A DNA stretch of 64,000 nucleotides, taken from assembly GCA_018817795.1 (NCBI GenBank), contig JAHITJ010000117.1:1-64000 (forward strand), written 5' to 3'. The notes under the pieces were generated by a model, which did no database searches, was not told the DNA's origin, and saw only the letters and a list, made by a program, of their open reading frames with translations. This DNA is from Myxococcota bacterium. Lineage in GTDB: Bacteria; Myxococcota_A; Polyangia; HGW-17. The translations under genes and the position numbers were made by a program. Shown here one piece after another: positions 1 to 8,211 of this stretch (position 1 is the first letter of the stretch; every line of letters begins with the position of its first letter).

Positions 1-263
1 CCGGTCGCGGCTCGGGCCAGGGGCAGGCCGGTCAGTTCACCATGAGCCCTGCCTTGGGCGGCCAGTGCGACTGCAACGTCGGCGGCGACGGCGGGGCCCA
101 GCTCGGCTCGACGCCCCAGCAGGGAAGCGCCTCCAAGGGCGACGACGGATCGGGCGGCGGCGGCGGTGCCATGGGACGCATCACGATCCGCGACTGTATC
201 GTCTACCAGAACCAGGGGGAACTATCCCCGCAACCCTTCTTGGCAGGCTGCGCCCTGCCCTGA
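1..263 (+). CDS. C-terminal end of a Gly-rich secreted protein (5' partial)
   Basis: Frame 3 is open from the left edge to TGA at 261-263 and has very strong G/C bias at third codon positions, so I read it as the 3' end of a gene that starts outside the window. The visible 87 residues hold a Gly/Ser/Asp-rich stretch ending in GGGGGAMGRITIRD, then a short tail. A Gly-rich run followed by a GRI.I-type strand and a short Cys-containing end is what I recall from the C-termini of repetitive secreted proteins in Myxococcota. That resemblance is from memory and no domain can be named. The next gene starts 13 bp downstream and could be co-transcribed. The ATG at 42 used by the ORF track is internal. 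Confidence 0.55.
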   Translation, partial: GRGSGQGQAGQFTMSPALGGQCDCNVGGDGGAQLGSTPQQGSASKGDDGSGGGGGAMGRITIRDCIVYQNQGELSPQPFLAGCALP

Positions 264-276
264 TCAGGATGACCTC

Positions 277-1836
277 ATGCCGGGACAGCCCTTCTATGAG
301 CAGGTGATGGGCCTGCTGCTTTCCAAGCCCATGGACGAGAGTCTCTTCGAGACCCTCCAGTATCTGGAGTTCTCCTGTCAGGCCGGCGGCTTCGCGCTGC
401 TGCTGTGGCAGGCCGAAGCCACGCACGCCACGCTGCTGGCGACCTCCCAGTTGCAGAACATCCAGGGGCTCCCCATCGCCATGCCCTTCCCCTCCGAGGC
501 CGGCACCTTCACCCTCGACGACCCCGTGGAGATCGCCCGGCTGGCCACGGCCATGGAGCTTGACCTCTTCATGGACGAGCCGCACCTCGAGGGCATCGTC
601 TCGCCCCTGGCCGCCCACAACTCCAGCGTGGCGCTGCTGATGTTCGCCGAGGAGCCCGAAGCCTCCCAGGTCGACCTTCTCACCCTCAACCGCCTGTTCC
701 AGTTGTTCCTGCGCGACACGTACTACCTGCTGCAGCTGCGCGAGCGCACCAACCCCACGGGCAACCGCAAGAAAAACAGCCAACTGAGCGCGATCAAGGG
801 CAACCGCGAACTGTTCGACAACTCCACCGACGGCATCCTGGTGCTCGATCACCACCTCAAGATCGTGTTCATCAACCGCATGGCCGAGAACATCCTCGGC
901 TACGCCCAGAGCGCGGTCGTCAACCGCAGCGTCTTCGATCTGATCACCCCCTCCAACGCCGAGGTCTTCCAGGAGCACCTCCTGGAACCCGACGCCAACT
1001 TCGAGGTCGAATCCATCACCCTGAGTTGTGAGACCGCGGTGCTGCGCATGACCCGCAGCCAGCTGCTCTCCGAGCAGGGCCTGATCGTGCTGAGTTTCTG
1101 GGATGTCACCGAGACGCGCCAGGTCCAGAAGCAGCTCTCCTACACCTCGGACTTCCTGACGCGCCTGGTGCGGAACTCCTCGGTCGCCATCGTCGCAGGC
1201 GACACCGAAGGACCGATCTTCCTGTTCAGCCCGGCCGCCGAGAAACTGTTCGGCTTCCCCAGCGAGGGCGTGCTCGGCAAGCTCGCGCTGGCGGACATGT
1301 TCACGGAGCTTGACGCCTGGGAGACCATCCGCAACCTCCTCGACGTCGAGGAGAACGGTGGCGGCGGGCGCGTGGACCAGCTCAGCGTCGATGTCAAGAT
1401 GGCCGGCTCCCACGAGGCACCCGCGGTCATGAGCGCCTTCCTGGTGCCCGAGTACCAGCCCGGGCGCGACGCCGTGGTCGCCTTCTTCACGGATCTGCGC
1501 GACAAGAAGGCGATGGAGGCCACCATCGTCGAGTACCAGAAGAAGCTCGAGGACACCGAGAAGCAGGCCATGCTCTCCTCGCTGGCCGGCACGATGGCCC
1601 ACGAACTGAACCAGCCCCTGATGTCGATCCTCGGCTACACCGAGCTGCTGCAGCGGCCCAACCTGCCCCCGGAGAAGCTCGAGCGGGGCATCCGCACCAT
1701 CGCCCAGGAGGCCGATCGCATGGCCGAAATCGTCAAGAAGATCGGAAACCTCACCCGCTACGAGACCCGCAACTACGTCGGGGCTGCGACCATCATCGAC
1801 CTCGACAAGGGTTCCCGCTCCCCGGATAAACCATGA
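277..1836 (+). CDS. GAF/PAS-PAS-HisKA sensor protein lacking an ATPase domain
   Basis: This 519-residue signalling protein has a GAF-like N-terminus (about 1-160), two PAS domains (about 175-285, from LFDNSTDGILVLD, and about 298-400, from NSSVAIVAGD), a short coiled coil, and a HisKA dimerisation/phosphoacceptor helix with MAHELNQP, whose His is about residue 442. It stops about 75 residues after that His, so the HATPase_c domain of an ordinary histidine kinase is absent. The reading frame is clean to the ATGA overlap with the next gene, so this does not look like a recent truncation. It may be phosphorylated in trans or act as a dimerisation/sensor scaffold (inference). I start at ATG 277 because an AGGA lies 7 nt upstream. 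The ORF-track start at 166 would run through the preceding gene. Confidence 0.8.
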   Translation: MPGQPFYEQVMGLLLSKPMDESLFETLQYLEFSCQAGGFALLLWQAEATHATLLATSQLQNIQGLPIAMPFPSEAGTFTLDDPVEIARLATAMELDLFMDEPHLEGIVSPLAAHNSSVALLMFAEEPEASQVDLLTLNRLFQLFLRDTYYLLQLRERTNPTGNRKKNSQLSAIKGNRELFDNSTDGILVLDHHLKIVFINRMAENILGYAQSAVVNRSVFDLITPSNAEVFQEHLLEPDANFEVESITLSCETAVLRMTRSQLLSEQGLIVLSFWDVTETRQVQKQLSYTSDFLTRLVRNSSVAIVAGDTEGPIFLFSPAAEKLFGFPSEGVLGKLALADMFTELDAWETIRNLLDVEENGGGGRVDQLSVDVKMAGSHEAPAVMSAFLVPEYQPGRDAVVAFFTDLRDKKAMEATIVEYQKKLEDTEKQAMLSSLAGTMAHELNQPLMSILGYTELLQRPNLPPEKLERGIRTIAQEADRMAEIVKKIGNLTRYETRNYVGAATIIDLDKGSRSPDKP

Positions 1837-2138
1837 AGAAGAACCCGAAGGAAGCCCAACTGCAGGAGATGGAAGCGCTGGCCGAGAAGCTCGGCGTCGA
1901 GATCCGTGTGGAGACGCTGCGCAGCCTGCACCCGCGCAAGGGCGGGCTGTGCCGGGTCCAGGGCGCGTTCGTCCTGCTCATCGACAAGAAGGCCTCCCTC
2001 GACGAGCGCTGGTTCCTGTTCACAGAAGCGCTCTGCATGTTCGACCTCGACGGCGAGTTCCTCTCCCCCAAGCTGCGCGCCCTGCTCGCCGAGCGCAGGG
2101 ACGATCTGGTCTCCCGCGGAAAGCGCCTGCCCGAATGA
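1833..2138 (+). CDS. conserved small protein of unknown function
   Basis: This 101-residue hydrophilic protein overlaps the stop of the PAS/HisKA gene by ATGA and overlaps the RNase J start in the same way, so it should be translationally coupled to both. The N-terminus is Lys/Glu-rich and helical. The core, GGLCRVQGAFVLLIDKKASLDERW, reads as a beta-hairpin followed by a helix, and the end FLSPKLRALL looks helical. I recall similar unnamed proteins in deltaproteobacteria but cannot give a family name. No catalytic motif or membrane segment is visible. Codon usage matches the neighbours. Confidence 0.75.
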   Translation: MKKNPKEAQLQEMEALAEKLGVEIRVETLRSLHPRKGGLCRVQGAFVLLIDKKASLDERWFLFTEALCMFDLDGEFLSPKLRALLAERRDDLVSRGKRLPE

Positions 2139-3772
2139 CCTCACATGGCGACCCCTTCACCGTCCACATGATCGGCGGCTGCGGCGCGTTCGGCCGCAAC
2201 TGCGCGGTCCTCTCCCAGGACGGCGAGTCCGTGGTGGTCGACTGCGGCTCCCAGTTCCCGTCCGAGGGCACCTTCGACGTTTCCTGCATGATCCCGCACC
2301 CGGAGCGGCTGTGGGAGCAGGTCCCCCGCCCGCTGGCCTACCTGCTCACCCACGGCCACGAGGATCACGTCGGCGCCCTGCGCCACCTGCTCGCGACGGC
2401 CCCCGCCCCCGTGTACGGCACGCCGTTCACCCTCGGGCTCATCGCCGAGCGCCACGCGACGCTCACACCGTCGGTGAGGCGCGCGTGCCCGCTGATCGAG
2501 ATGATCCCGGGACAGCGCATCCAGCTCTCCGAGAGGATCGCCTTCACCGCGCTGGCGGTGGCGCACTCCATCCCCCAGGCGGTGGTGCTGCTGCTCGAGT
2601 TTCCGGCCGGCCGCGTCCTGCACACCGGCGACTTCAAGCTGGCCGGGGCCCCCTCCTGGAGCCTCGACACCGCCACCCTCGCCGCGCTGGCGCCCCCCCC
2701 GCTGTTCCTGATGCTGGCCGACTCCACCGGCGCCTGCACCGGAGAAGCCACCGCCGACGAGGCCCACCTGGCCGGCCGCATCGACGACCTCCTCGAGACC
2801 GCCCCCGGACGCGTCTTCGTGACCGTGTTCTCGTCGCACATCGACCGGATCCGCAACTTCCTGCAGAACGGGCAGAGACACCAGCGAAGCGCCGCCGCGC
2901 TGGGCCGCTCCATGGAGCGCTACACGGCCACGGCCCGCGAGCTGGGCCTGCTGCCCGAATGGAACTTCACCACCATCGACGAGGTCGCCGCCCTGCCGCC
3001 CCACCGCCAGATGTTCTTCATCTCGGGCTCCCAGGGCGAGACGTCCTCGGCCATGGACCGGCTGTCTGCGGGCCAGAACCCACGCTTCAACCTGGGACCC
3101 GACGACACCGTCATCTTCTCGGTGTCGACGATCCCCGGCCGGGAGCTGCCGGTGTCCCAGATGATCGACCGCTTCCTCGAGACCGGATGCCGGGTGCGGA
3201 TGCACACCGAGGAGATGCCCACCCATGTCTCCGGGCACGGCTCGGCCACCGAACTGCGCCTGCTCTACGAGGCGCTGCGGCCGGACACGGTGATCCCGGT
3301 GCACGGCTCCCTGCGGTACCTGCTCGCGGGCCGTGATCTGGCGCTGGCCTGCGGCGTGCCCGAGGCGTTTCTGTGCAGGGACGGCAACCGCTCGATCTTC
3401 GAGGACGGCGCCTGGCGGGTCGAGCCCGCGCCCATCTCCGAGGTCCTGCACCTGGAGAACCCGCAGGACACGCCGATCTGCGACGAGAGCCTCAAGCAGC
3501 GACGGCGCATGGCCGCCACCGGGGTCGTGTTCGTCGCCTGCGCGCTGGACCGGAAGGGCCGCCCCAGATCCCCCGTGCAGATGACCCTCCGCGGCATCGG
3601 CCGCGTCGAGGATCATCCCGATCTGGCCGAGGGCTGCATCCGGTCCGTGCTGGCGGGCTTCTCCTCCCTGCATGATCCCGACCCGGCCCGCGTCATCGAG
3701 CTGCTCGTGCGGCGTTTTTTCAAATCCGAGACTGGCAAAAAACCACAGGTTGTGGTGCACTTGATTAGCTGA
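2135..3772 (+). CDS. rnj: Ribonuclease J (metallo-beta-lactamase/beta-CASP)
   Basis: RNase J is a Zn-dependent exo/endoribonuclease for mRNA decay and rRNA maturation in the cytoplasm. The protein is 545 residues, the usual family length. It has the metallo-beta-lactamase signature HGHEDH at 73-78, a further metal-ligand strand HTGDFKL near 163, beta-CASP features ADSTGA and SGSQGE (near 297), and the late His motif HVSGHG near 364 followed by IPVHG. The C-terminal domain ends in a Lys-rich segment. I start at ATG 2135 (MTSHGD) because it overlaps the preceding TGA and the MBL strand begins within 10 residues. The track start at 1949 lies inside the upstream gene. Confidence 0.9.
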   Translation: MTSHGDPFTVHMIGGCGAFGRNCAVLSQDGESVVVDCGSQFPSEGTFDVSCMIPHPERLWEQVPRPLAYLLTHGHEDHVGALRHLLATAPAPVYGTPFTLGLIAERHATLTPSVRRACPLIEMIPGQRIQLSERIAFTALAVAHSIPQAVVLLLEFPAGRVLHTGDFKLAGAPSWSLDTATLAALAPPPLFLMLADSTGACTGEATADEAHLAGRIDDLLETAPGRVFVTVFSSHIDRIRNFLQNGQRHQRSAAALGRSMERYTATARELGLLPEWNFTTIDEVAALPPHRQMFFISGSQGETSSAMDRLSAGQNPRFNLGPDDTVIFSVSTIPGRELPVSQMIDRFLETGCRVRMHTEEMPTHVSGHGSATELRLLYEALRPDTVIPVHGSLRYLLAGRDLALACGVPEAFLCRDGNRSIFEDGAWRVEPAPISEVLHLENPQDTPICDESLKQRRRMAATGVVFVACALDRKGRPRSPVQMTLRGIGRVEDHPDLAEGCIRSVLAGFSSLHDPDPARVIELLVRRFFKSETGKKPQVVVHLIS

Positions 3773-3781
3773 GGTTGACCC

Positions 3782-4282
3782 ATGAAAAGAATCATCGCGC
3801 TTGGAATCCTGGCATTGACCCTCTCCTGCTCCGGCAAGTCCGGCGAGGCCCCGAAGCCACCCACGGCCCCCGATCCGGGCACGGACCCGGGCGTCGCCAC
3901 GGACGCGCCGCAGATGTCGGTGTCGGGCAAGGACGTCAAGGACAACCCGAAGATCGCGGCGCTGACGCCGACCGACGAGCTCAACTGCGGCACCATGTGC
4001 GGCCACCTGGCGTACTGCAACCAGAAGATGCTCCAGAAGACCACCAGCAACACGGCGCTGTCAGCCTGTGTCAAGGGATGCTCCGCACGACGCGGCGAGG
4101 CCGACAAGGCGCGCTGGGAGTCCATGGAGACCTGCATGAAGCAGCACCGCGGCGATCAGTGCCCGGCCCTGCGCGGCTGCATCGAGGCCGCCATGAGCGA
4201 CCTTCAGAAGAAACTGCATGGGATGGATCCCCCTGTGCCAGAGCCCCCCATGACCGATACCCCCGCGGAGGTGAAGCCATGA
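3782..4282 (+). CDS. small Cys-containing lipoprotein
   Basis: This 166-residue protein has a type II signal peptide with lipobox LTLSC at about 13-17, then a Pro/Asp-rich linker and a compact domain with about six cysteines (NCGTMCGHLAYC, CVKGC, CMKQH, CPALRGC) spaced like a small helical disulfide-bonded domain. It is probably anchored in the outer membrane facing the periplasm. It starts 9 nt after the RNase J stop with GAGG upstream, and its TGA overlaps the ATG of the kinase by ATGA. It therefore belongs to the same transcription unit although the functions look unrelated. I know of no family name. Confidence 0.8.
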   Translation: MKRIIALGILALTLSCSGKSGEAPKPPTAPDPGTDPGVATDAPQMSVSGKDVKDNPKIAALTPTDELNCGTMCGHLAYCNQKMLQKTTSNTALSACVKGCSARRGEADKARWESMETCMKQHRGDQCPALRGCIEAAMSDLQKKLHGMDPPVPEPPMTDTPAEVKP

Positions 4283-5964
4283 CGACCCGCACCGACAAGG
4301 AACGCATGCTCCAGGTCCAGCTGGGGGACCGCACCGTCGAGGTCCTCTACGGCACCAGCGTGCATCAGTTGTTCACCCTGTTCCTCTCGCCCGAGGAGTT
4401 CAAGGAGAGCATCGCCGCGATCGTCGAGAACCGCACCTACGGGCTGACCTTCCCGCTGCGCGCGGACTGCCGCGTGTCCCCGATCACGGTGGCCGACCGC
4501 CACGGCGCGTCGGTGTACCGGCGCAGCGCCAGCCTGATGCTCCTCGAGGCCGTCAAGCGCGTGTGCCCGCCGGGCACCAAACTGATCGTGGGCCAGAGCA
4601 TCCAGGACGGCTACCTGTACAACCTCACCGGGCTGCCCGAGGGCATGACCAAGGAGATCATCGCCCGGATCAACGAGGAGATGCGCCGGATCTGCGACGA
4701 GAACCACCCGTTCGTCGTCGAGAGCCTCAGCGTCCCCGACGTCAAGAAGATGCTCCTCGAGGTGGACCAGCCCGAGAAGGTGAACCTGCTGCGCATCCAC
4801 TGGGAGCCCCAGGTGCGCATCGTGCGCTGCGCCTCCTCCTTCGACCTGTTCCACGAGCCCTACGCGCCCTCGACGTCGTACATCGACACCTTCGAGATCA
4901 CGCCGTACTGGCCCGGCATGGTCCTGCGTCTGCCGTCGCGGGGCGCCAAGGTCATCCGCGGCAAGATCGCCCAGCTGCCGCGCCTGTTCCAGAGCTACAC
5001 CGAGACCCGCGCCTGGAACAGGATGCTCGGCGTCGAGAACCTCGGCCAGCTCAACGAGGTCACCCTCGGCGGCGACATCAAGACCATCGTGCAGGTCGCC
5101 GAGGGCCTCCACGAGAAGAAGATCGCGCTCATCGCCGATGCCATCGCCACCCGCCGCCCCGACGTCCAGTTGGTCATGATCGCGGGCCCGTCGTCCTCGG
5201 GCAAGACCACCTTCTCCAAGCGCCTGGGCGTCCAGCTGCAGGTGCTGGGGCTGCGCCCGGTCACCATCGAGATGGACAACTTCTTCGTCGAGCGCGACCA
5301 GACCCCCCGCGACGAGCGCGGCGACTTCGACTTCGAGAGCATCGAGGCCATCGATATCGACCTGTTCAACGACGTCCTCGTCAAGCTCCTCGACGGCGAC
5401 GAGGCCCTGGTCCCGATCTTCGACTTCAAGACCGGCTGCAAGCGCCCCAGGGAGGAGTGGGTGCCCCACCGCATGGCCCAGGACCAGATCCTGATCATCG
5501 AGGGCATCCACGGCCTCAACGACCGCCTGACCCAGGGCGTGCTGTCCCACCGCAAGTACAAGATCTACATCAGCGCCCTGACCCAGTTGTGCATCGACGA
5601 CCACAACCGCATCTTCACCTCGGACTCACGCCTGATCCGCCGCATCGTGCGCGACCGCAACTTCCGCGGCTACGGCGCCGCCGAGACGATCAAGCGCTGG
5701 CCCTCGGTGCGCAAGGGCGAGCTCAAGAACATCTTCCCGTTCCAGGAGCACGCCGACGTGATGTTCAACTCCGCGCTGGTCTACGAGCCCGGTGTGCTCA
5801 AGTCCGTCTGCGAGCGCGCCCTCCTCGAGGTGCCCCCCGACGACGAGGCCTTCGTCGAGGCCTACCGCCTCCTTCGCTTCCTGCGCCTGGTGATGCCCAT
5901 CTCCAAGCAGCTGGTCCCCCCCAACTCGATTCTTCGCGAGTTCATCGGCTACTCGTCGTTCTGA
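4279..5964 (+). CDS. nucleoside (uridine) kinase fused to TGS/ThrRS-SAD-like domains
   Basis: In this 561-residue protein the first roughly 60 residues look like a TGS-type fold. Next comes a segment resembling the threonyl-tRNA synthetase second additional domain (HGASVYRRSASLMLL near 75). The C-terminal half is a uridine kinase/phosphoribulokinase P-loop domain with GPSSSGKTT at 303-311, a following EMDNFFV strand and an LIIEGIHGLND lid region. Such fusions are annotated as nucleoside kinases in several anaerobic phyla and probably phosphorylate uridine or cytidine for salvage. The role of the ThrRS-like part is unknown; a regulatory or editing-derived function is inference. Start ATG 4279 is fixed by the ATGA overlap; the track start at 3775 is not real. 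Confidence 0.85.
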   Translation: MTTRTDKERMLQVQLGDRTVEVLYGTSVHQLFTLFLSPEEFKESIAAIVENRTYGLTFPLRADCRVSPITVADRHGASVYRRSASLMLLEAVKRVCPPGTKLIVGQSIQDGYLYNLTGLPEGMTKEIIARINEEMRRICDENHPFVVESLSVPDVKKMLLEVDQPEKVNLLRIHWEPQVRIVRCASSFDLFHEPYAPSTSYIDTFEITPYWPGMVLRLPSRGAKVIRGKIAQLPRLFQSYTETRAWNRMLGVENLGQLNEVTLGGDIKTIVQVAEGLHEKKIALIADAIATRRPDVQLVMIAGPSSSGKTTFSKRLGVQLQVLGLRPVTIEMDNFFVERDQTPRDERGDFDFESIEAIDIDLFNDVLVKLLDGDEALVPIFDFKTGCKRPREEWVPHRMAQDQILIIEGIHGLNDRLTQGVLSHRKYKIYISALTQLCIDDHNRIFTSDSRLIRRIVRDRNFRGYGAAETIKRWPSVRKGELKNIFPFQEHADVMFNSALVYEPGVLKSVCERALLEVPPDDEAFVEAYRLLRFLRLVMPISKQLVPPNSILREFIGYSSF

Positions 5965-5979
5965 TCCGGAGGCTTGATC

Positions 5980-6405
5980 ATGCAGGACGTCCGCTGGATG
6001 CAGAGATTTTCAAATTACCTCCAGGCTCTGGAGTCCCTCAAGCGGGCCGTGGCGCTCTCCGGGACGAGGCCCCTGACCGAGCTGGAGATGCAGGGGCTGA
6101 TCCAGGGGTTCGAGTTCACCCACGAGCTCTCCTGGAACCTGCTCAAGGACTACCTCACCGAGCAGGGCGTGATGGAGTTGATCGGATCCAGAAACGCCAC
6201 GCGGGCGGCCTTCAAGAACGGGATGTTGACCGACGGCGAGGTGTGGATGGAGATGATCCGGGCCCGCAACCTCACCACCCACACCTACAATCTGGACGTC
6301 GCCAGGGCCATCGCCTCGGACATCCTCACGCGCTTCTTCCCAGCCTTTTTGGAGTTGGAGGCGACCTTCCTGAAGCTTCGTGACCGGGAGGCGCCGGGCT
6401 CATGA
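5980..6405 (+). CDS. HepT-like HEPN protein (HI0074 family), toxin candidate
   Basis: This 141-residue all-helical protein is of the HEPN/HI0074 nucleotidyltransferase-substrate-binding family. The C-terminal helix carries RNLTTHTY, which fits the HEPN RNase motif R-x4-H-x-Y. In characterised pairs this protein is an RNase toxin that is AMPylated and silenced by its MNT partner. The gene begins 15 nt after the kinase and overlaps the next gene by ATGA, giving the classical HepT-MntA order. I prefer ATG 5980, with GGAGG at 5968-5972 (7 nt spacing), over the TTG at 5974 used by the track, which is too close to that site. Toxicity is inferred from the family. Confidence 0.85.
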   Translation: MQDVRWMQRFSNYLQALESLKRAVALSGTRPLTELEMQGLIQGFEFTHELSWNLLKDYLTEQGVMELIGSRNATRAAFKNGMLTDGEVWMEMIRARNLTTHTYNLDVARAIASDILTRFFPAFLELEATFLKLRDREAPGS

Positions 6406-6707
6406 ACCACGGCCTGTCCCCCGACACCGTCGCGCGGATCGCCGGCGTCCTGATTCGCGCGCCCCACGTCCGGAAGGCCGTGCTCTACGGCTCCCGGGCC
6501 CGGGGCACCCACCGCCCCGGCTCGGACATCGACCTGACGCTCCTGGGAGATGACCTCACCGTCGCCGAGCTGGGCCGCATCGCCGACGACCTCGACGACC
6601 TGCTGCTACCCTACGAGATTGATCTCTCCCTGCACGCCATGATCGACAACCCTGCCCTGCTCGACCACATCCGCCGCGTCGGCGTCACCCTCTTCGAGCG
6701 TCCGTAG
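6402..6707 (+). CDS. MntA-like minimal nucleotidyltransferase, antitoxin candidate
   Basis: This 101-residue nucleotidyltransferase-fold protein of the HI0073/MNT family carries the complete catalytic signature GSRARGTHRPGSDIDL, which matches GS-x10-D-x-D, plus the third acidic residue in YEIDLSL. In studied systems MNT proteins AMPylate a Tyr next to the HEPN motif of the partner and so neutralise it; here the partner has that Tyr (THTY). The start overlaps the HEPN gene stop, so the pair is translationally coupled with the toxin first. The gene is the last of the rightward block, and a GC-rich hairpin lies 40 bp downstream. Confidence 0.87.
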   Translation: MNHGLSPDTVARIAGVLIRAPHVRKAVLYGSRARGTHRPGSDIDLTLLGDDLTVAELGRIADDLDDLLLPYEIDLSLHAMIDNPALLDHIRRVGVTLFERP

Positions 6708-6749
6708 GAGGCTGGCCCCTGCGTCGGACCATCCATATACGGAAGCTAG

Positions 6750-6784
6750 CCCCGGGCAGCGGAGCCTCGCGACGCTTCCCGGGG
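6750..6784. terminator. GC-rich hairpin between convergent genes
   Basis: CCCCGGGCAGCG (6750-6761) pairs with CGCTTCCCGGGG (6773-6784), 11 of 12 bp, around an 11-nt loop. An outer GGAAGC/GCTTCC pair also exists. It sits between the MNT gene (+) and the lipoprotein gene (-) and could end transcription from both sides. There is no U-run on the + side (GAAACAAGAGG follows), so intrinsic termination is uncertain. Confidence 0.4.
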
Positions 6785-6843
6785 AAACAAGAGGAAAGAC
6801 CCGGATGAACGCGAAGGGGAAAGACCCCGAGTCCCGGCTTTGC

Positions 6844-8211
6844 TCATTTCACTCCCTCAGGCTCCGGGAGCAGGTGGCCGGTTTCGTCGAGGATGCCCGC
6901 AGCGATGAGATCGCGCATATGCAGGCGGATTCCCTCGGTGTGGGAACCCGAGGAGCGGTACACCAGGGTCCGAGGCGGATCCTCCCCCGGCAGCAGAAAC
7001 GGCACGCTGTACAACCGATCCCCCGACGTCACCAGCCGCTGGAGGTCCAGCTCCTGGTCCCATAAGACAATGTCGCTGGTCGCCATGGAGGGCATCACGA
7101 CGTTCCCCATGAATTTGAGCCTCGTACCCGCGTCACGCCAAAACCACAGATGGGGGATCCTGGGATGCACCTGACGGGCCTGGAACTGGTTGTAATCCAC
7201 CAGCGGGAACGCCAACTCCTCCATCGTCCAGAGGTTGATCCCGAGGGTCACCAGCAGCTGGCGGGCCTCGTCGAGCACGCTGTACGTGAACCAGCCGCCC
7301 TTGTTCAGGGGATTTGCAGAAGACATGGTGTTGGGAGGGTACTCGATCTGAAACAGGAGGGTCGGCTCCCGGCCCACGTCCCACACCTCGTACTGGAAGG
7401 GCGGGACCTGTGCAATCCATCCTTCCCGCTGCTCCCAGGCGGTGGTCATGCCGGTCAGCGTCTCCGTTTCCATGGTGTAGGGAATGTCGCCGAAAAACGC
7501 GAACCGGTCCTCTCCGTTGACGATGAACTCCAACTCTCCCGTGTACACGTTGGCCTTCCACGTGTCCACCCGCTGGAGCATCTCGTCGATGTAGATGCAG
7601 GCCAGCACCATCCAGCCGGTGCGCGGATTATAATCGTACAGGTGCATCAGGCCGTTGTTCCGCTCGCAGTTGCGGGTATAAAACGGACGGACCGTCGGCT
7701 CCTCCGATAATTCGTGGGTCGTCAGGGATAGCCGCATCAGATGGTAGGTGCTGCGGAACTCTGGATTAGCCAGTCCCGTCCGGTAGAACCTGTTCACCAC
7801 CCAAAAAATAGAATGCGTCTCTTCATGAAGAGAAAGAAACTCCCTCTGCGGGCTGCCCCTGTATTGGGCCACCAGTTGTCGCTCTCCAGTCTTGACGTGA
7901 TAGGAGTAGACCGTTGTTTCATGACAGTCTTCGATTGGGTCGTAATGAACGATTTGGTAGTAGATGTATGGGTAGTAGGCGGTGAACGCCACTGAATCCT
8001 CCGAGTTGACGTCCACCTGGTCCGGGCTCTGAGGCGGCCAACTGGCGTCCGCGTCCGCGTCCGAGGGCACGTCTGACGGGATGTCCGCGGTGCCGTCCGG
8101 ACCGGCGTCCGGCGTCGCGTCCGGACGCGGCTTCACCGCCGACTCACACGCCAGCGCCAACCAGATTCCCATGACCAGCGCGACCCATACCACTACAGGT
8201 TTTGCAGGCAT
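6844..8211 (-). CDS. secreted lipoprotein, propeller-like domain of unknown function
   Basis: This 455-residue protein has a lipoprotein signal peptide (VMGIWLALAC), then a low-complexity Asp/Pro/Ala/Thr linker (about 28-55), then a beta-rich domain of about 400 residues with recurring aromatic strands (AYYPYIYYQIVHYD, HSIFWVVNR, WFTYSVLDE), suggestive of a propeller. No enzyme motif is visible. I choose ATG 8211 because GGGAG lies upstream. The track start at 8226 is a TTG that contains this ribosome site. The gene begins 19 nt inside the end of the upstream large secreted protein, so the two are co-transcribed. They may act on the same extracellular target (inference). Confidence 0.75.
   Translation of the reverse strand: MPAKPVVVWVALVMGIWLALACESAVKPRPDATPDAGPDGTADIPSDVPSDADADASWPPQSPDQVDVNSEDSVAFTAYYPYIYYQIVHYDPIEDCHETTVYSYHVKTGERQLVAQYRGSPQREFLSLHEETHSIFWVVNRFYRTGLANPEFRSTYHLMRLSLTTHELSEEPTVRPFYTRNCERNNGLMHLYDYNPRTGWMVLACIYIDEMLQRVDTWKANVYTGELEFIVNGEDRFAFFGDIPYTMETETLTGMTTAWEQREGWIAQVPPFQYEVWDVGREPTLLFQIEYPPNTMSSANPLNKGGWFTYSVLDEARQLLVTLGINLWTMEELAFPLVDYNQFQARQVHPRIPHLWFWRDAGTRLKFMGNVVMPSMATSDIVLWDQELDLQRLVTSGDRLYSVPFLLPGEDPPRTLVYRSSGSHTEGIRLHMRDLIAAGILDETGHLLPEPEGVK

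Noticed and set aside
1-172. Pro-rich minus-strand ORF at the left edge
   Set aside because: The plus frame has far better third-position GC bias; the minus frame is its antisense.
181-1602. 473-residue ORF on the minus strand
   Set aside because: It is antisense to a clear PAS/HisKA protein; its Gly/Val/Leu/His-rich composition is the usual shadow of GC-rich coding DNA.
5980-6707. Phage or plasmid island around the HEPN-MNT pair
   Set aside because: No integrase, transposase, tRNA insertion site or composition shift is seen nearby; neighbours are housekeeping genes.
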